In this document: in pieces, positions 26,451-34,697 of the stretch
Numbering within the stretch: position 1 is the first letter of the stretch
Layout: every line of letters begins with the position of its first letter
From: Pseudotabrizicola sediminis
GTDB lineage: Bacteria; Pseudomonadota; Alphaproteobacteria; Rhodobacterales; Rhodobacteraceae
Assembly: GCF_004745575.1 (NCBI RefSeq)
Contig: NZ_RPEM01000006.1
Span: forward strand, 92,471-156,470
Length of the DNA: 64,000 nucleotides
Reading direction: 5' to 3'
The notes under the pieces: generated by a model
Told to the model about the DNA's origin: nothing
The model's input: the letters and a program-made list of their open reading frames with translations, nothing else
Database searches by the model: none
Translations under genes and position numbers: made by a program

Positions 26451-28429
26451 CAGGACGACCCTATCTTGCTGTGCCGCAGCCGGGACGCAAACCTGCCCGG
26501 CACGGGGACGACGGGTTGGCTGCGGCGGGGCCCTGCATCGCTGCGGCGGAACCCTTCGACATAGGTTTCCATCACCCTGCAAGCAGCATCGGCACTGTCC
26601 ACAGCCACCGCGCTGCGCAGATCGCGCAAGGCCGTTGTCATTTCTATCCGGGACAACCCGCGTTCTTGCACCCGCAAGATTTTTTCGTGTGGCGTGGTCA
26701 GCATTCCCGGCTGGATCAACAGTTCTTCATGCAGTTTTTCGCCGGGGCGCAACCCGATGATCCGCATTTCAATATGGCCATCCGGGTTCTCGGGGCACCT
26801 GACTGTGTAACCGGCGGCCTTGATCATACGTTCGGCCAGATCCCTAATCCGGATGGGCTGGCCCATATCGAGGACGAACAGATCGCCCTCATGCATACCG
26901 CGTGACATCGACAGCCCGCCGGCGATCAGCACAAGGCTGGCGGCTTCGCAGATGGTCATGAAATAGCGGGTCACATCCTCATGGGTCAGCGTCACTGGCC
27001 CGCCCTTGCGAATCTGCTCGCGAAACAGCGGCACGACTGATCCGGAACTGCCCAGAACATTGCCAAAACGCACAATCGAGAAATCAGTGCTGATCGACCG
27101 CCGGGCCATATCCTGCACTACAAACTCTGCCATCCGCTTGGACGCCCCCATGACATTCGTCGGGCGCACCGCCTTGTCGGTCGAAATCAGGATGAAGCGC
27201 TTCACCCCCTCTTCCAATGCGGCCTCGGCCAGAGTCCGGGTGCCCAGCACATTGTTCACAATGCCGGCGATCGGATTGGCTTCGACCAGCGGCACATGCT
27301 TGTAGGCTGCCGCGTGCAGGATCACATCCACCCGGTAGGTTGCCAGTACGGCCCGGACCTGCCGCGAATCCGCGATGTTGCCCAGCACCGGCACAAAGCT
27401 GATTGCCGCCGCATCGGCACAGTCTGCCATCTCCCGCCCTATCTGGTACAACGCGATCTCGCTGACATCGAACAGCACGATGCGCGCAGGCCGATATCGG
27501 ATCAACTGGCGACACAGTTCAGACCCGACCGATCCCCCGGCCCCCGTGACCAGAATGGTCTTGCCGCCATAGGCACTGCTGGTAGCGGGGTGCAAGTCGT
27601 TGACCGGATTGCGGCCCAGAAACACGCCCGGCGACACCGGTGCGAGCGCGTCCAGAATAACCTCGGTTCCCACCAGCTGCGCAAAAGAGGGTAAGGCATG
27701 CACATCCAGACCGCGCGACAGAAGATCGCGCACGATGGTTGCCTGCCGCGCCACCGCCACCGAAGGCATCGCAAGCAGCACACGCTCCACATCGTGGCGG
27801 GCAACTATGCGTTCCAGCTGGCTTGCAGGATGAACCTTGATCCCCATCAGGGTCATGCCCTGCACCTGCGCGCTGTCGTCAACAAAGGCCACCACACGGA
27901 TGTTTTCATGCGACCGCAGGGCTGATGCCAACATCGTCCCCGTGCTGCCCGCGCCGTAGATCACCACATTCCGGCGCACCTGACCGTGCCGCAGCACCAG
28001 CAGAAACAGGCTGAGAAGCCCAAAGCGTGCAACCACCATCGTTAGCATAAAAATAAGTATAAACAAAAGCATACCGGCAATGGGCAGTGCAAATCCCGTC
28101 CCGGTTTTCGCCAGCCAGAGACCAACGCCGGCAAACAGCGCCAGAAGGCCGGTCTTGATTGCGCCAGCGGCCTCGTAGGATTTGAGCTTGATCAGAGGGA
28201 TGCCCAGCAGCGGCGATCCGATGGCGGCAAACAGGGTCACCGCAACAAAACCCGGCCAGGCTGCCGCCGCCGTGGCAAGGGCGGCAGAGGCCGGGTACAG
28301 AAAGCAGTAGCTGGCCAGCAAGGACAACGGAGCCAGAAGAACATCAATGGAAAGCAAAATGAGCTGCTTTTGCAGCCTGGACAGGCGCCCGACAAACCAA
28401 AGAAAAAACCCGGATGCCGTACTGGTCAA
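26450..28429 (-). CDS. CapD/FlaA1-type nucleoside-diphosphate-sugar 4,6-dehydratase/epimerase
   Basis: A 659-residue membrane enzyme for polysaccharide sugar synthesis. Four to five hydrophobic segments lie in about residues 18-150. A first Rossmann motif, VVIYGAGSTGTM, opens a CoA-binding-like region, and the catalytic NAD(P) domain starts at VTGAGGSVGSELCRQ near residue 294. The active-site region STDKAVRPTNVMGASKR has the Ser-Met-Lys arrangement of this family. The start codon is TTG at 28427-28429, with GAGG ten bases upstream. It lies about 100 bp after the sugar transferase gene and is coupled to yjbH, so they probably make and export the same polymer. Confidence 0.9.
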   Translation of the reverse strand: MTSTASGFFLWFVGRLSRLQKQLILLSIDVLLAPLSLLASYCFLYPASAALATAAAAWPGFVAVTLFAAIGSPLLGIPLIKLKSYEAAGAIKTGLLALFAGVGLWLAKTGTGFALPIAGMLLFILIFMLTMVVARFGLLSLFLLVLRHGQVRRNVVIYGAGSTGTMLASALRSHENIRVVAFVDDSAQVQGMTLMGIKVHPASQLERIVARHDVERVLLAMPSVAVARQATIVRDLLSRGLDVHALPSFAQLVGTEVILDALAPVSPGVFLGRNPVNDLHPATSSAYGGKTILVTGAGGSVGSELCRQLIRYRPARIVLFDVSEIALYQIGREMADCADAAAISFVPVLGNIADSRQVRAVLATYRVDVILHAAAYKHVPLVEANPIAGIVNNVLGTRTLAEAALEEGVKRFILISTDKAVRPTNVMGASKRMAEFVVQDMARRSISTDFSIVRFGNVLGSSGSVVPLFREQIRKGGPVTLTHEDVTRYFMTICEAASLVLIAGGLSMSRGMHEGDLFVLDMGQPIRIRDLAERMIKAAGYTVRCPENPDGHIEMRIIGLRPGEKLHEELLIQPGMLTTPHEKILRVQERGLSRIEMTTALRDLRSAVAVDSADAACRVMETYVEGFRRSDAGPRRSQPVVPVPGRFASRLRHSKIGSS

Positions 28430-28525
28430 AATGTACTTACCTCGGAACCAACAAACCGTCGCAACACACGCGTCGTAAGTCAGTCATAGGCAGTCGATGG
28501 TTAACAGCGGGTTAAAGCGCTCCGA

Positions 28526-29152
28526 TCATCCTTTACGCTTTTTGCCCCGGCGCGGCGCACCCCGCGCCGTCTGCACCATGAGCATGAAATCCATGCAAAT
28601 CGTCCGGTGCTTGCGGTAGATCTCGTCAAGCCGCGCCTTGCGCGGGATGCACCTTCGTACATAGGCCGCTTCCGTCTGTTCTGGCGTCTGGCAAGTGCTC
28701 AGAATCCGCTCTTCGTGCTGGTGAAAACAAAGGGTTGCAAGCCCAGTGATTCCCGGGCGCGATTGCAGCACGCGGGCATAGATCTGCGGATAGCGTTCGA
28801 CATAGCTGCGCAGCGGCGGTCTTGGGCCGACAAAGCTCATGTCGCCTTTCAGCACATTCCACAGCTGGGGAATTTCATCCGCGCGGTGCTTGCGCAGCCA
28901 TCGGCCCATCGGTGTCACGCGGGCGGCCTTGTCACCGCCAGACACGCCGGAATCAGACGCCACATCCCGCATCGTCCGCAACTTCCACAAGAGGAAGGGC
29001 TGCCCCGGCGCGCGCATCCGTTCGGAAACGTAAAACACCGGCCGACCCTGGCGCAGCAACACAACGATCAGCAGCATGCCAAACGGCAGGATCAGCACCG
29101 CACCGAGAAACAGCGCGACGGCTATATCGAACAGACGTTTACCGGGGGTCAT
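28526..29152 (-). CDS. undecaprenyl-phosphate sugar transferase (bacterial sugar transferase family)
   Basis: A 208-residue initiating phosphoglycosyl transferase of the ExoY/PglC/WcaJ-C type, which transfers a sugar-phosphate from a nucleotide sugar to undecaprenyl phosphate. Motifs are KRLFDIAVALFLGAVLILP (re-entrant membrane helix), FLLWKLRTM, LRKHRADEIPQLWNVLKGDM and FVGPRPPLRSYVERYP, then RPGITGLA. The C-terminus is unusually basic (RRGKKRKG). It is the likely first step of the polysaccharide whose other genes follow downstream. The marR stop lies 42 bp upstream. Confidence 0.92.
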   Translation of the reverse strand: MTPGKRLFDIAVALFLGAVLILPFGMLLIVVLLRQGRPVFYVSERMRAPGQPFLLWKLRTMRDVASDSGVSGGDKAARVTPMGRWLRKHRADEIPQLWNVLKGDMSFVGPRPPLRSYVERYPQIYARVLQSRPGITGLATLCFHQHEERILSTCQTPEQTEAAYVRRCIPRKARLDEIYRKHRTICMDFMLMVQTARGAPRRGKKRKG

Positions 29153-29194
29153 GCCCCGCGCCCTTCTGCCCGAAACCCAGCGCTCAGACCCACC

Positions 29195-29644
29195 TCAGCC
29201 CTCATCCTCCAGCCGGGTGCGCATTTCGCGCAGCACCGGCAGCAGCGCCCGCACCCTCTCTGCCCCCAGCGACTGAACCACCTCGGCGATCAGCGGGGCC
29301 ACCGACTGTACCGCCGCATCCCGCGCCGACCGACCCGAGGGGCTGATCGCCACGAACTTGCGCCGCGCATCATCCCAGTCGGGACGAATGTGCACATGGC
29401 CCGCCCATTCCAGCTTGGCCAGCGTATTGGTCATCGCCCCCCGCGTCACGTGAAACGACCGCGCCAGCTGCGCTGGGGTCCGCTCTTCATTCAGTCGCGC
29501 CAGATGGTTCAGCACCCCGAAATGCGACAATTCCATCCCTTTGGGCAGCACTTTGGAAATCCGGTTGCGCGCGAGCTGATCGGCCATGAACAGCTCACCA
29601 AACAGGGCAACCGCGATCTCTTCGACGCGATCCTTGTCGGTCAT
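29195..29644 (-). CDS. MarR family transcriptional regulator
   Basis: A 149-residue winged-helix repressor. The DNA-binding helices appear as LARSFHVTRGAMTNTLAKLE, followed by the wing GHVHIRPDWDDARRKFVAIS, and the N-terminal GMELSHFGVLNHLARL matches MarR dimerisation and helix 1. It overlaps the nitrilase gene by four bases (ATGA), so it is part of the grxC-nitrilase unit. Its target and ligand are unknown; possible targets are its own operon or the sugar-transferase cluster that follows 42 bp downstream. Confidence 0.92.
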   Translation of the reverse strand: MTDKDRVEEIAVALFGELFMADQLARNRISKVLPKGMELSHFGVLNHLARLNEERTPAQLARSFHVTRGAMTNTLAKLEWAGHVHIRPDWDDARRKFVAISPSGRSARDAAVQSVAPLIAEVVQSLGAERVRALLPVLREMRTRLEDEG

Positions 29645-30471
29645 GGCCCGGTAAATCCCCGGTCATGGCGCAGCGACGGGATACGACCCCGGGCCGCATC
29701 CACCTGCGCCAGATCGAGGTCAGCAAACACAACGCCGGTGCTTGTGCCGCCATCGGCCAGCACCTCGCCCCAGGGTGCGATCACCAGCGACTGCCCATGC
29801 GTCCGCCGGCCCTTGCCTGCGCGTTCCGGGTGAAACCCGGTCTGCGCCGGGGCCAGCACAAAGCACCCGGTCTCAATTGCCCGGGCGCGCAGCAGCACCT
29901 CCCAATGGGCAGCACCCGTGATGTGATTGAACGCGGCGGGCACGGTCAGGATCTGTGCCCCGGCCTGCGCCAAAGCGCGGTACAAATAGGGAAACCGCAC
30001 ATCATAGCACACGGTCATCCCCACCCGGCCAAAGGGCGTATCGGCGACCACGGCGCGGGCCCCGGGGCGATAACCCGCCGATTCGCGATAGGTTTCCGTC
30101 TCTGACACGGTCACATCAAACATGTGAATCTTGTCATAGCGCGCCGCCACTGCGCCATCCGGGCCGATCAGGAACGACCGGTTGGCAAAGCGGCCATCGG
30201 CATCCTCGGTCTTCAGCCCCAGCGACCCGATCAGCAACCAGATCCCCAGCGCCTGTGCCTCGGCCTGCAACGCCGCAAGCGTAGGGTCTTCCGCCTCATG
30301 GTGGAACACGGCTTGCTGATGCTCTCGGCTCGATGACAGCGCATTGGTGCATTCCGGCGTCAGCACAAACCCGGCCCCGCCCGCCGCCGCCTGACGCACA
30401 AGCGTCAGGGTTTCGGCCAGGTTTACCACCGGGTCATCACTGACCGTCAGCTGCACCAATCCGACGCGCAT
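29641..30471 (-). CDS. carbon-nitrogen hydrolase (Nit1-like, deaminated glutathione amidase type)
   Basis: A 276-residue nitrilase-superfamily amidase. The Glu-Lys-Cys triad is visible as Glu40 (LTPECTNAL), Lys114 (RYDKIHMFD) and Cys155 (TVCYDVRFP). The sequence best resembles Nit1/NitFhit proteins, which remove deaminated glutathione, a metabolite-repair reaction. The immediate upstream partner is a glutaredoxin, whose stop overlaps this start (TGATG), consistent with glutathione chemistry. It is cytoplasmic. The substrate is an inference from family resemblance and context. Confidence 0.91.
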   Translation of the reverse strand: MRVGLVQLTVSDDPVVNLAETLTLVRQAAAGGAGFVLTPECTNALSSSREHQQAVFHHEAEDPTLAALQAEAQALGIWLLIGSLGLKTEDADGRFANRSFLIGPDGAVAARYDKIHMFDVTVSETETYRESAGYRPGARAVVADTPFGRVGMTVCYDVRFPYLYRALAQAGAQILTVPAAFNHITGAAHWEVLLRARAIETGCFVLAPAQTGFHPERAGKGRRTHGQSLVIAPWGEVLADGGTSTGVVFADLDLAQVDAARGRIPSLRHDRGFTGP

Positions 30472-30728
30472 CAGCCGGCCAGCATCGGGTCAAGCGCGCC
30501 GCGATGGTCCAGCGCGTGCAGGTCATCAGACCCGCCCACATGCTGACCGCCGATGAAGATCTGCGGCACGGTGCGTGCACCACCCGCCCGCGCCGTCATC
30601 GCCTGACGCAAGGCAGGGTCGCGGCTGACATCGGTTTCGGAATAGGCCGCCCCCTTCTTGTCCAGCAACCGCTTGGCAGCCATGCAATAAGGGCAAGTCG
30701 GCGTGGTATAGATTTCAACGGGTTTCAT
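30471..30728 (-). CDS. grxC: glutaredoxin 3
   Basis: An 85-residue dithiol glutaredoxin. The redox centre is CPYC at residues 12-15 (YTTPTCPYCMAAK), and the glutathione-binding TVPQIFIGGQHVGGSDDL follows. The ATG at 30726-30728 was chosen over a start six codons earlier because MKPVEIYTTPTC is the family start. It begins the grxC-nitrilase-marR unit with its own candidate promoter, which overlaps the comF 3' end. Confidence 0.95.
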   Translation of the reverse strand: MKPVEIYTTPTCPYCMAAKRLLDKKGAAYSETDVSRDPALRQAMTARAGGARTVPQIFIGGQHVGGSDDLHALDHRGALDPMLAG

Positions 30729-30760
30729 ATCGTGTCCTGCAAACAAAGGTGTTGCGCGGG

Positions 30761-30788
30761 ACTATACGGATTTACCCCTCTTTCGCAA
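30761..30788 (-). promoter_or_regulatory. candidate promoter of grxC-nitrilase-marR
   Basis: On the minus strand TTGCGA (30788-30783) and TATAGT (30766-30761) are separated by 16 bp, 32 bp before the grxC ATG. The -35 lies inside the end of comF. Confidence 0.48.
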
Positions 30789-31497
30789 CGCGACACAGCA
30801 CCAGCACACAGATCCCGGCGGCCCCCACCGCAAGGCAGGCCTCTGCCGCCGCCGCCAGCGTGGCCCCCGATGTCATCACATCATCCACCAGCAGCACCTG
30901 CCGCCCCTCTACCCGCGCGCGGCGACGGGGGTGCACCCGGATGCTGTCAGACATGTTGGCAAACCGCCCGTCGCGGTCTTTGCCCTCCTGGCTGTGGGTG
31001 TTGCGCCGACGTTGCAACAAGTCGGGGCAATGCTCCAGCCCCGACAGCCGCGCCACCTGTGCCGACAGCAGGGCGGACTGGTTATAGCGCCGCCGGAGCA
31101 GCCGCAGCCAATGCAACGGCACCGGCGCGATCAGCATTCCCGGTTGCAAGATCGGCTGCGCGGCCCGCATCAGCCAGCCACCCGCAGGCCGGGCCAGATC
31201 CAGCCGGTCACCGTGCTTCAGCTTCAAGACCATATCGCGCGCCTGGTCCCGGTACAGCATCGCCGCCCGCCCGTGCGACCATGGTCGCGCAATCGTCAGG
31301 CAGTCGTCACACTGCACCGGATGGCCGGGATCTTGCCCCGGCAAGGGCGTGCCGCAGAGGTCACAGACCAACCCGGCAACAAAGGGCGTCTCGCGCCAGC
31401 AATTGCCACACAGCCCGAAATCACTCGACACCATCGCGTCACACGCCACGCATTGCGGCGGATAGACCATGTGCAGCAGCGCCGCTTGCAATCCCAT
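30772..31497 (-). CDS. ComF family phosphoribosyltransferase-like protein
   Basis: A 241-residue ComF-type protein. The N-terminus has a four-Cys double zinc knuckle: CVAC, CGNC, CDLCG and CDDC. The C-terminal half is a type I phosphoribosyltransferase-like domain with the PRPP motif VLLVDDVMTSGAT. ComF helps DNA uptake in naturally competent species; in other bacteria the role is unclear. The frame extends far upstream, but the ATG at 31495-31497 with GGGGGGAGG before it is clearly the start. It is divergent from the methyltransferase gene with only 24 bp between start codons. Confidence 0.92.
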   Translation of the reverse strand: MGLQAALLHMVYPPQCVACDAMVSSDFGLCGNCWRETPFVAGLVCDLCGTPLPGQDPGHPVQCDDCLTIARPWSHGRAAMLYRDQARDMVLKLKHGDRLDLARPAGGWLMRAAQPILQPGMLIAPVPLHWLRLLRRRYNQSALLSAQVARLSGLEHCPDLLQRRRNTHSQEGKDRDGRFANMSDSIRVHPRRRARVEGRQVLLVDDVMTSGATLAAAAEACLAVGAAGICVLVLCRVAKEG

Positions 31498-31521
31498 GCG
31501 CCTCCCCCCATCTTCCGCGCC

Positions 31522-32340
31522 ATGCAGACGCCACCCATCCTGACCGACCGCCCCGCCTTGCTGCGCAACCGCAGCCGGGCCACCGAGTTCTTTTTGCACA
31601 ACGAGGCGCTTGCCGAAGTTCAGGAGAGACTGATCGAGGTTAACAGGACGTTTACGTCGCCCGCTGTCGTCACCGGGTTCCCCGCGCTCTGGTCCGGTAT
31701 CGGCACCCCGGTCGCCGATGATGACCTGCTGGCACTGACGCCCGGCGCGCATGATCTGGTGATCCACGCGCTTTGCCTGCACTGGGCCAGCGATCCCGTC
31801 GGCCAACTGGTACAGTGCCGCCACGCCCTTCGGTCCGACGGGCTTTTTCTGGCCCTGATGTTCGGGGGCCAGACCCTGCACGAGCTGCGCGCCTGCCTGG
31901 CCGAGGCCGAGGCCGAGGTGACGGGCGGCCTGTCGCCTCGCGTGTTGCCGATGGGCGAGATCCGCGATCTGGGGGGCCTGTTGCAACGCGCGGGCCTTGC
32001 CCTGCCGGTCGCCGACAGCTTCACCAAAACCGTGCGCTACCGCGATGCCCTGCACCTGATGCGCGACCTGCGCCTGATGGGCGAGGCAAACGCGCTTTCC
32101 GCCCGCCTGCGCCGCCCTACCCGGCGCGGGGTGCTGCTGCGCGCGGCAGAGATCTATCAGGCGCAATACGCCGATGACGAAGGCCGTATCCCGGCCACGT
32201 TCGAGATCATCTGCCTGACCGGCTGGGCCCCCGATGCCAGCCAGCCAAAGCCGCTGAAACCCGGCTCTGCTGCACAAAGATTGGCCGATGTGCTCAATGC
32301 GGCGGAAATGCCGCTGCCATCTGATCCGGCCAAAGGTTGA
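31522..32340 (+). CDS. SAM-dependent methyltransferase, BioC/NDUFAF5-like
   Basis: A 272-residue class I methyltransferase-like protein. N-terminal RNRSRATEFFLHNEALAEVQERL resembles the NDUFAF5/BioC group, and the post-Rossmann segment HDLVIHALCLHWASDPVGQL and ALRSDGLFLALMFGGQTLHELR follow the family pattern. A classical glycine-rich SAM motif is not obvious (FTSPAVVTGFPALWSG sits there), so activity is uncertain. The ATG at 31522 is 24 bp from the comF start. hemH follows after 57 bp. A target cannot be named. Confidence 0.82.
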   Translation: MQTPPILTDRPALLRNRSRATEFFLHNEALAEVQERLIEVNRTFTSPAVVTGFPALWSGIGTPVADDDLLALTPGAHDLVIHALCLHWASDPVGQLVQCRHALRSDGLFLALMFGGQTLHELRACLAEAEAEVTGGLSPRVLPMGEIRDLGGLLQRAGLALPVADSFTKTVRYRDALHLMRDLRLMGEANALSARLRRPTRRGVLLRAAEIYQAQYADDEGRIPATFEIICLTGWAPDASQPKPLKPGSAAQRLADVLNAAEMPLPSDPAKG

Positions 32341-32397
32341 CCCCGGCGCATAAGCCTATATGTCCCCTTAAACTTTGATTTGCCAAGGACGCACGCG

Positions 32398-33498
32398 ATG
32401 CTCGATGCCAAGCACGGATTGACTCATGCCCCACAGGGGTCTGTCATCGCGCCCGGTCAGGGTCGCCTTGCCCATGCCCCCGCCGATCACCCCCCGGTGC
32501 GGCAGGCAAAGATCGGCGTTCTGGTCGCCAATCTGGGCACGCCCGACAATTACGACTACTGGTCGATGCGCCGCTATCTGAACGAATTCCTGTCCGATAA
32601 GCGCGTGGTCGATTATTCCAGCTGGCTTTGGCAGCCCCTGCTGCAACTGGTGATCCTGACCAAGCGGCCCTTCAGCTCTGGCGCCAATTACAAACTGATC
32701 TGGAATCACGACCGCAATGAAAGCCCTTTGCTGACCATCACCAAGGATCAGACCGCCAAAATCGCGCAAGGTATCGCCGCACAATATGGCGATGGCATCA
32801 TGGTTGATTTCTGCATGCGCTATGGCAATCCGTCGACGGCATCAAAGGTCCGCGCCATGGTTGAGGCGGGGTGTGAGAAGATCCTTTTCTTCCCACTTTA
32901 CCCACACTACGCCGGGGCTACTTCGGCGACCGCCAATGACGAATTCTTCCGTGCGCTGATGAAGGAAAAGCGTCAGCCCTCGGTCCGCACCGTGCCGGAG
33001 TATTTTGACCATCCGCAATACATCGACGCCCTCGCCCAGTCGGTGGAGCGTGTTTATGCTACGCTGCCGGCCAAGCCCGATGTGCTGGTCGCAAGCTATC
33101 ACGGCATGCCGAAGCGCTATCTGATGGAAGGCGACCCCTACCATTGCCAATGCGCCAAAACCTCACGCCTGCTGCGCGAACGGCTGGGCTGGGACAAAGG
33201 CAGCATCGACACCACCTTCCAGTCGGTCTTTGGCCCGGAAGAGTGGCTGAAACCTTATACGGTCGAACATGTGGCAGAGCTGGCAAAGCAGGGCAAAAAG
33301 AACATTGCCGTGATGGCCCCCGCCTTCTCTGCCGATTGCATCGAAACGCTGGAAGAAATCAACGGCGAGATCCGCGAAGCCTTCGAACATGCGGGCGGCG
33401 AGACCTTTACCTATATTCCCTGCCTGAACGACGATGATGCGCATATCACAGCGCTTCTGGCTGTCATTTCCGAAAATCTGGCAGGTTGGCTGCGATAG
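32398..33498 (+). CDS. hemH: ferrochelatase
   Basis: Inserts ferrous iron into protoporphyrin IX, the last step of protoheme synthesis. The 366-residue protein has an N-terminal extension of about 40 residues before KIGVLVANLGTPDNY. Catalytic-region motifs include VASYHGMPKRYL (with the conserved His), GDPYHCQCAKTSRLL, and TTFQSVFGPEEWLKPYT. AVMAPAFSADCIETLEEI also fits. The ATG at 32398 follows AAGGAC and removes six upstream codons. The gene ends at a strong bidirectional terminator. Confidence 0.97.
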   Translation: MLDAKHGLTHAPQGSVIAPGQGRLAHAPADHPPVRQAKIGVLVANLGTPDNYDYWSMRRYLNEFLSDKRVVDYSSWLWQPLLQLVILTKRPFSSGANYKLIWNHDRNESPLLTITKDQTAKIAQGIAAQYGDGIMVDFCMRYGNPSTASKVRAMVEAGCEKILFFPLYPHYAGATSATANDEFFRALMKEKRQPSVRTVPEYFDHPQYIDALAQSVERVYATLPAKPDVLVASYHGMPKRYLMEGDPYHCQCAKTSRLLRERLGWDKGSIDTTFQSVFGPEEWLKPYTVEHVAELAKQGKKNIAVMAPAFSADCIETLEEINGEIREAFEHAGGETFTYIPCLNDDDAHITALLAVISENLAGWLR

Positions 33499-33535
33499 TG
33501 TGGTCAACACCCGGGAAAACCTGCGACAAGAACAG

Positions 33536-33568
33536 AAAAAAGGCGGTGAGAAAACTCACCGCCTTTTT
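33536..33568. terminator. bidirectional intrinsic terminator
   Basis: AAGGCGGTGAG (33540-33550) pairs with CTCACCGCCTT (33555-33565), loop AAAA, flanked by A and T runs. It ends both hemH and the convergent small gene at 33591-33770. Confidence 0.93.
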
Positions 33569-33590
33569 CCTTAGGAACGTGATCGTTAGA

Positions 33591-33770
33591 TCAGTTCGAA
33601 ACAGCTGCTGCAATGATCAGCAGGAGCAGCAACGGAACAACGATACCGCCGGCCGACGAAGACGTCTGAGCGGCGACAACGGTTGGTTCCATAACGGGTT
33701 CCATCATACCACCAGCGTTAGCGGTGGATGCAGCGACCGTCAGAGCGGCGGCGAGTGCAAGTTTCTTCAT
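33591..33770 (-). CDS. 59-residue exported protein with C-terminal membrane segment
   Basis: A small protein of signal peptide plus tail anchor. MKKLALAAALTVAASTANA is a textbook signal peptide. The mature part is a short GGMMEPVMEPTVVAAQTSSS linker followed by one hydrophobic helix (IVVPLLLLLIIAAAVS). The ATG at 33768-33770 follows GGAGG. It has a candidate promoter about 80 bp upstream and a strong terminator downstream, so it is an independent unit. I do not recognise a named family; the hemH neighbourhood alone does not link it to heme. Confidence 0.66.
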   Translation of the reverse strand: MKKLALAAALTVAASTANAGGMMEPVMEPTVVAAQTSSSAGGIVVPLLLLLIIAAAVSN

Positions 33771-33848
33771 AATAACCTCCAGATATAGCATACCGACGAA
33801 TGTTGCAGAGGCGACGGCATGCACCCAAGACTGTACCTCGTATCGACT

Positions 33849-33877
33849 TCATAACCAGCTTGGCACGAGATTTGCAA
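33849..33877 (-). promoter_or_regulatory. candidate promoter of the 59-residue gene
   Basis: On the minus strand TTGCAA (33877-33872) and TTATGA (33854-33849) are separated by 17 bp. The leader would be about 70 nt. Confidence 0.38.
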
Positions 33878-33917
33878 TCTGGCTTGTTGAGGCACCGCGT
33901 GACTCACTGACTTGTCG

Positions 33918-34523
33918 TCAAATTAGCAACACCTGAGTTCCAACTTTGCTCATCGAAAAGAGTTCCGAGATATGCTCATTATAAAGCCCGACACATCCGT
34001 TTGAGGACCGGCGGCCGATCTTGCGCGTGTCATGCGTGCCATGGATACGGTAGTAGGTCCAGGACAGGTAAAGCGCGTGCGATCCCATCGGATTATCCGG
34101 CGCGCCGCCTTCGACCACATCTGGCCATTCCGGGTTGCGCTCTTTCATCGAAGGCGTCGGCCGCCAGCTGGGGGCGACCACCTTTTGCACCACTTCGGTC
34201 CGGCCGCGGCGGGTCAGATCTTCCGACAGCGGCACTGACGTGGGGTAAAGCCGGTAGGTGGCCTGATCTTCCGACCAATAGTGCAGGGCGCGCGAGGGCA
34301 GGTCGACCAGAATCGCCCCGCCCCGGGTGTTATCGAAATAGTCCTGCCAGTTCAGCATGCGAAAGCTGGACACGTTGTTGCGCACAGAACCGCTGGTGAC
34401 CGGGGCGACCATTTCGGTCGACCCAGTCATGGCGAGTGCCGGGGTCATCGCGGCACCAAAGCCAGCAGCTGCGGTTCCCAGAAAGACCCGGCGGTTCAGT
34501 TTGATCCGATTTTCTACACTCAT
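33918..34523 (-). CDS. Tat-exported L,D-transpeptidase (YkuD domain)
   Basis: A 201-residue periplasmic transpeptidase that forms 3-3 peptidoglycan cross-links or anchors proteins. The N-terminus has a twin-arginine signal (KLNRRVFLGTAAAGFGAA). The YkuD core includes ILVDLPSRALHYW, YRIHGTHD and the catalytic SSNGCVGLYNEHI. The usual Arg after the Cys-Ile/Val step is Gly here, and the His of SHGC is Asn. The ATG at 34521-34523 with AGGAAA upstream gives the Tat signal a normal n-region. It is one of three envelope genes in a 1.8-kb cluster. Confidence 0.88.
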   Translation of the reverse strand: MSVENRIKLNRRVFLGTAAAGFGAAMTPALAMTGSTEMVAPVTSGSVRNNVSSFRMLNWQDYFDNTRGGAILVDLPSRALHYWSEDQATYRLYPTSVPLSEDLTRRGRTEVVQKVVAPSWRPTPSMKERNPEWPDVVEGGAPDNPMGSHALYLSWTYYRIHGTHDTRKIGRRSSNGCVGLYNEHISELFSMSKVGTQVLLI

Positions 34524-34555
34524 CAGAGGTTTCCTGCCATTTAAGTTTTGCAAGC

Positions 34556-34584
34556 TGCATACTCCGATCGGCCAAAACTCGCAA
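34556..34584 (-). promoter_or_regulatory. candidate promoter of the Tat L,D-transpeptidase gene
   Basis: On the minus strand TTGCGA (34584-34579) and TATGCA (34561-34556) are separated by 17 bp, 32 bp before the ATG. Confidence 0.42.
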
Positions 34585-34697
34585 ATCAAACCGCCGTTAA
34601 CCCGCAGGGTCGCAGAGTTGGGTTTGAATTGCCGGCCAGTTTTCGCTAAGCAGCATTAACACAATGTGCCCACGGGCCGGAACGAACGGATTTCCAG

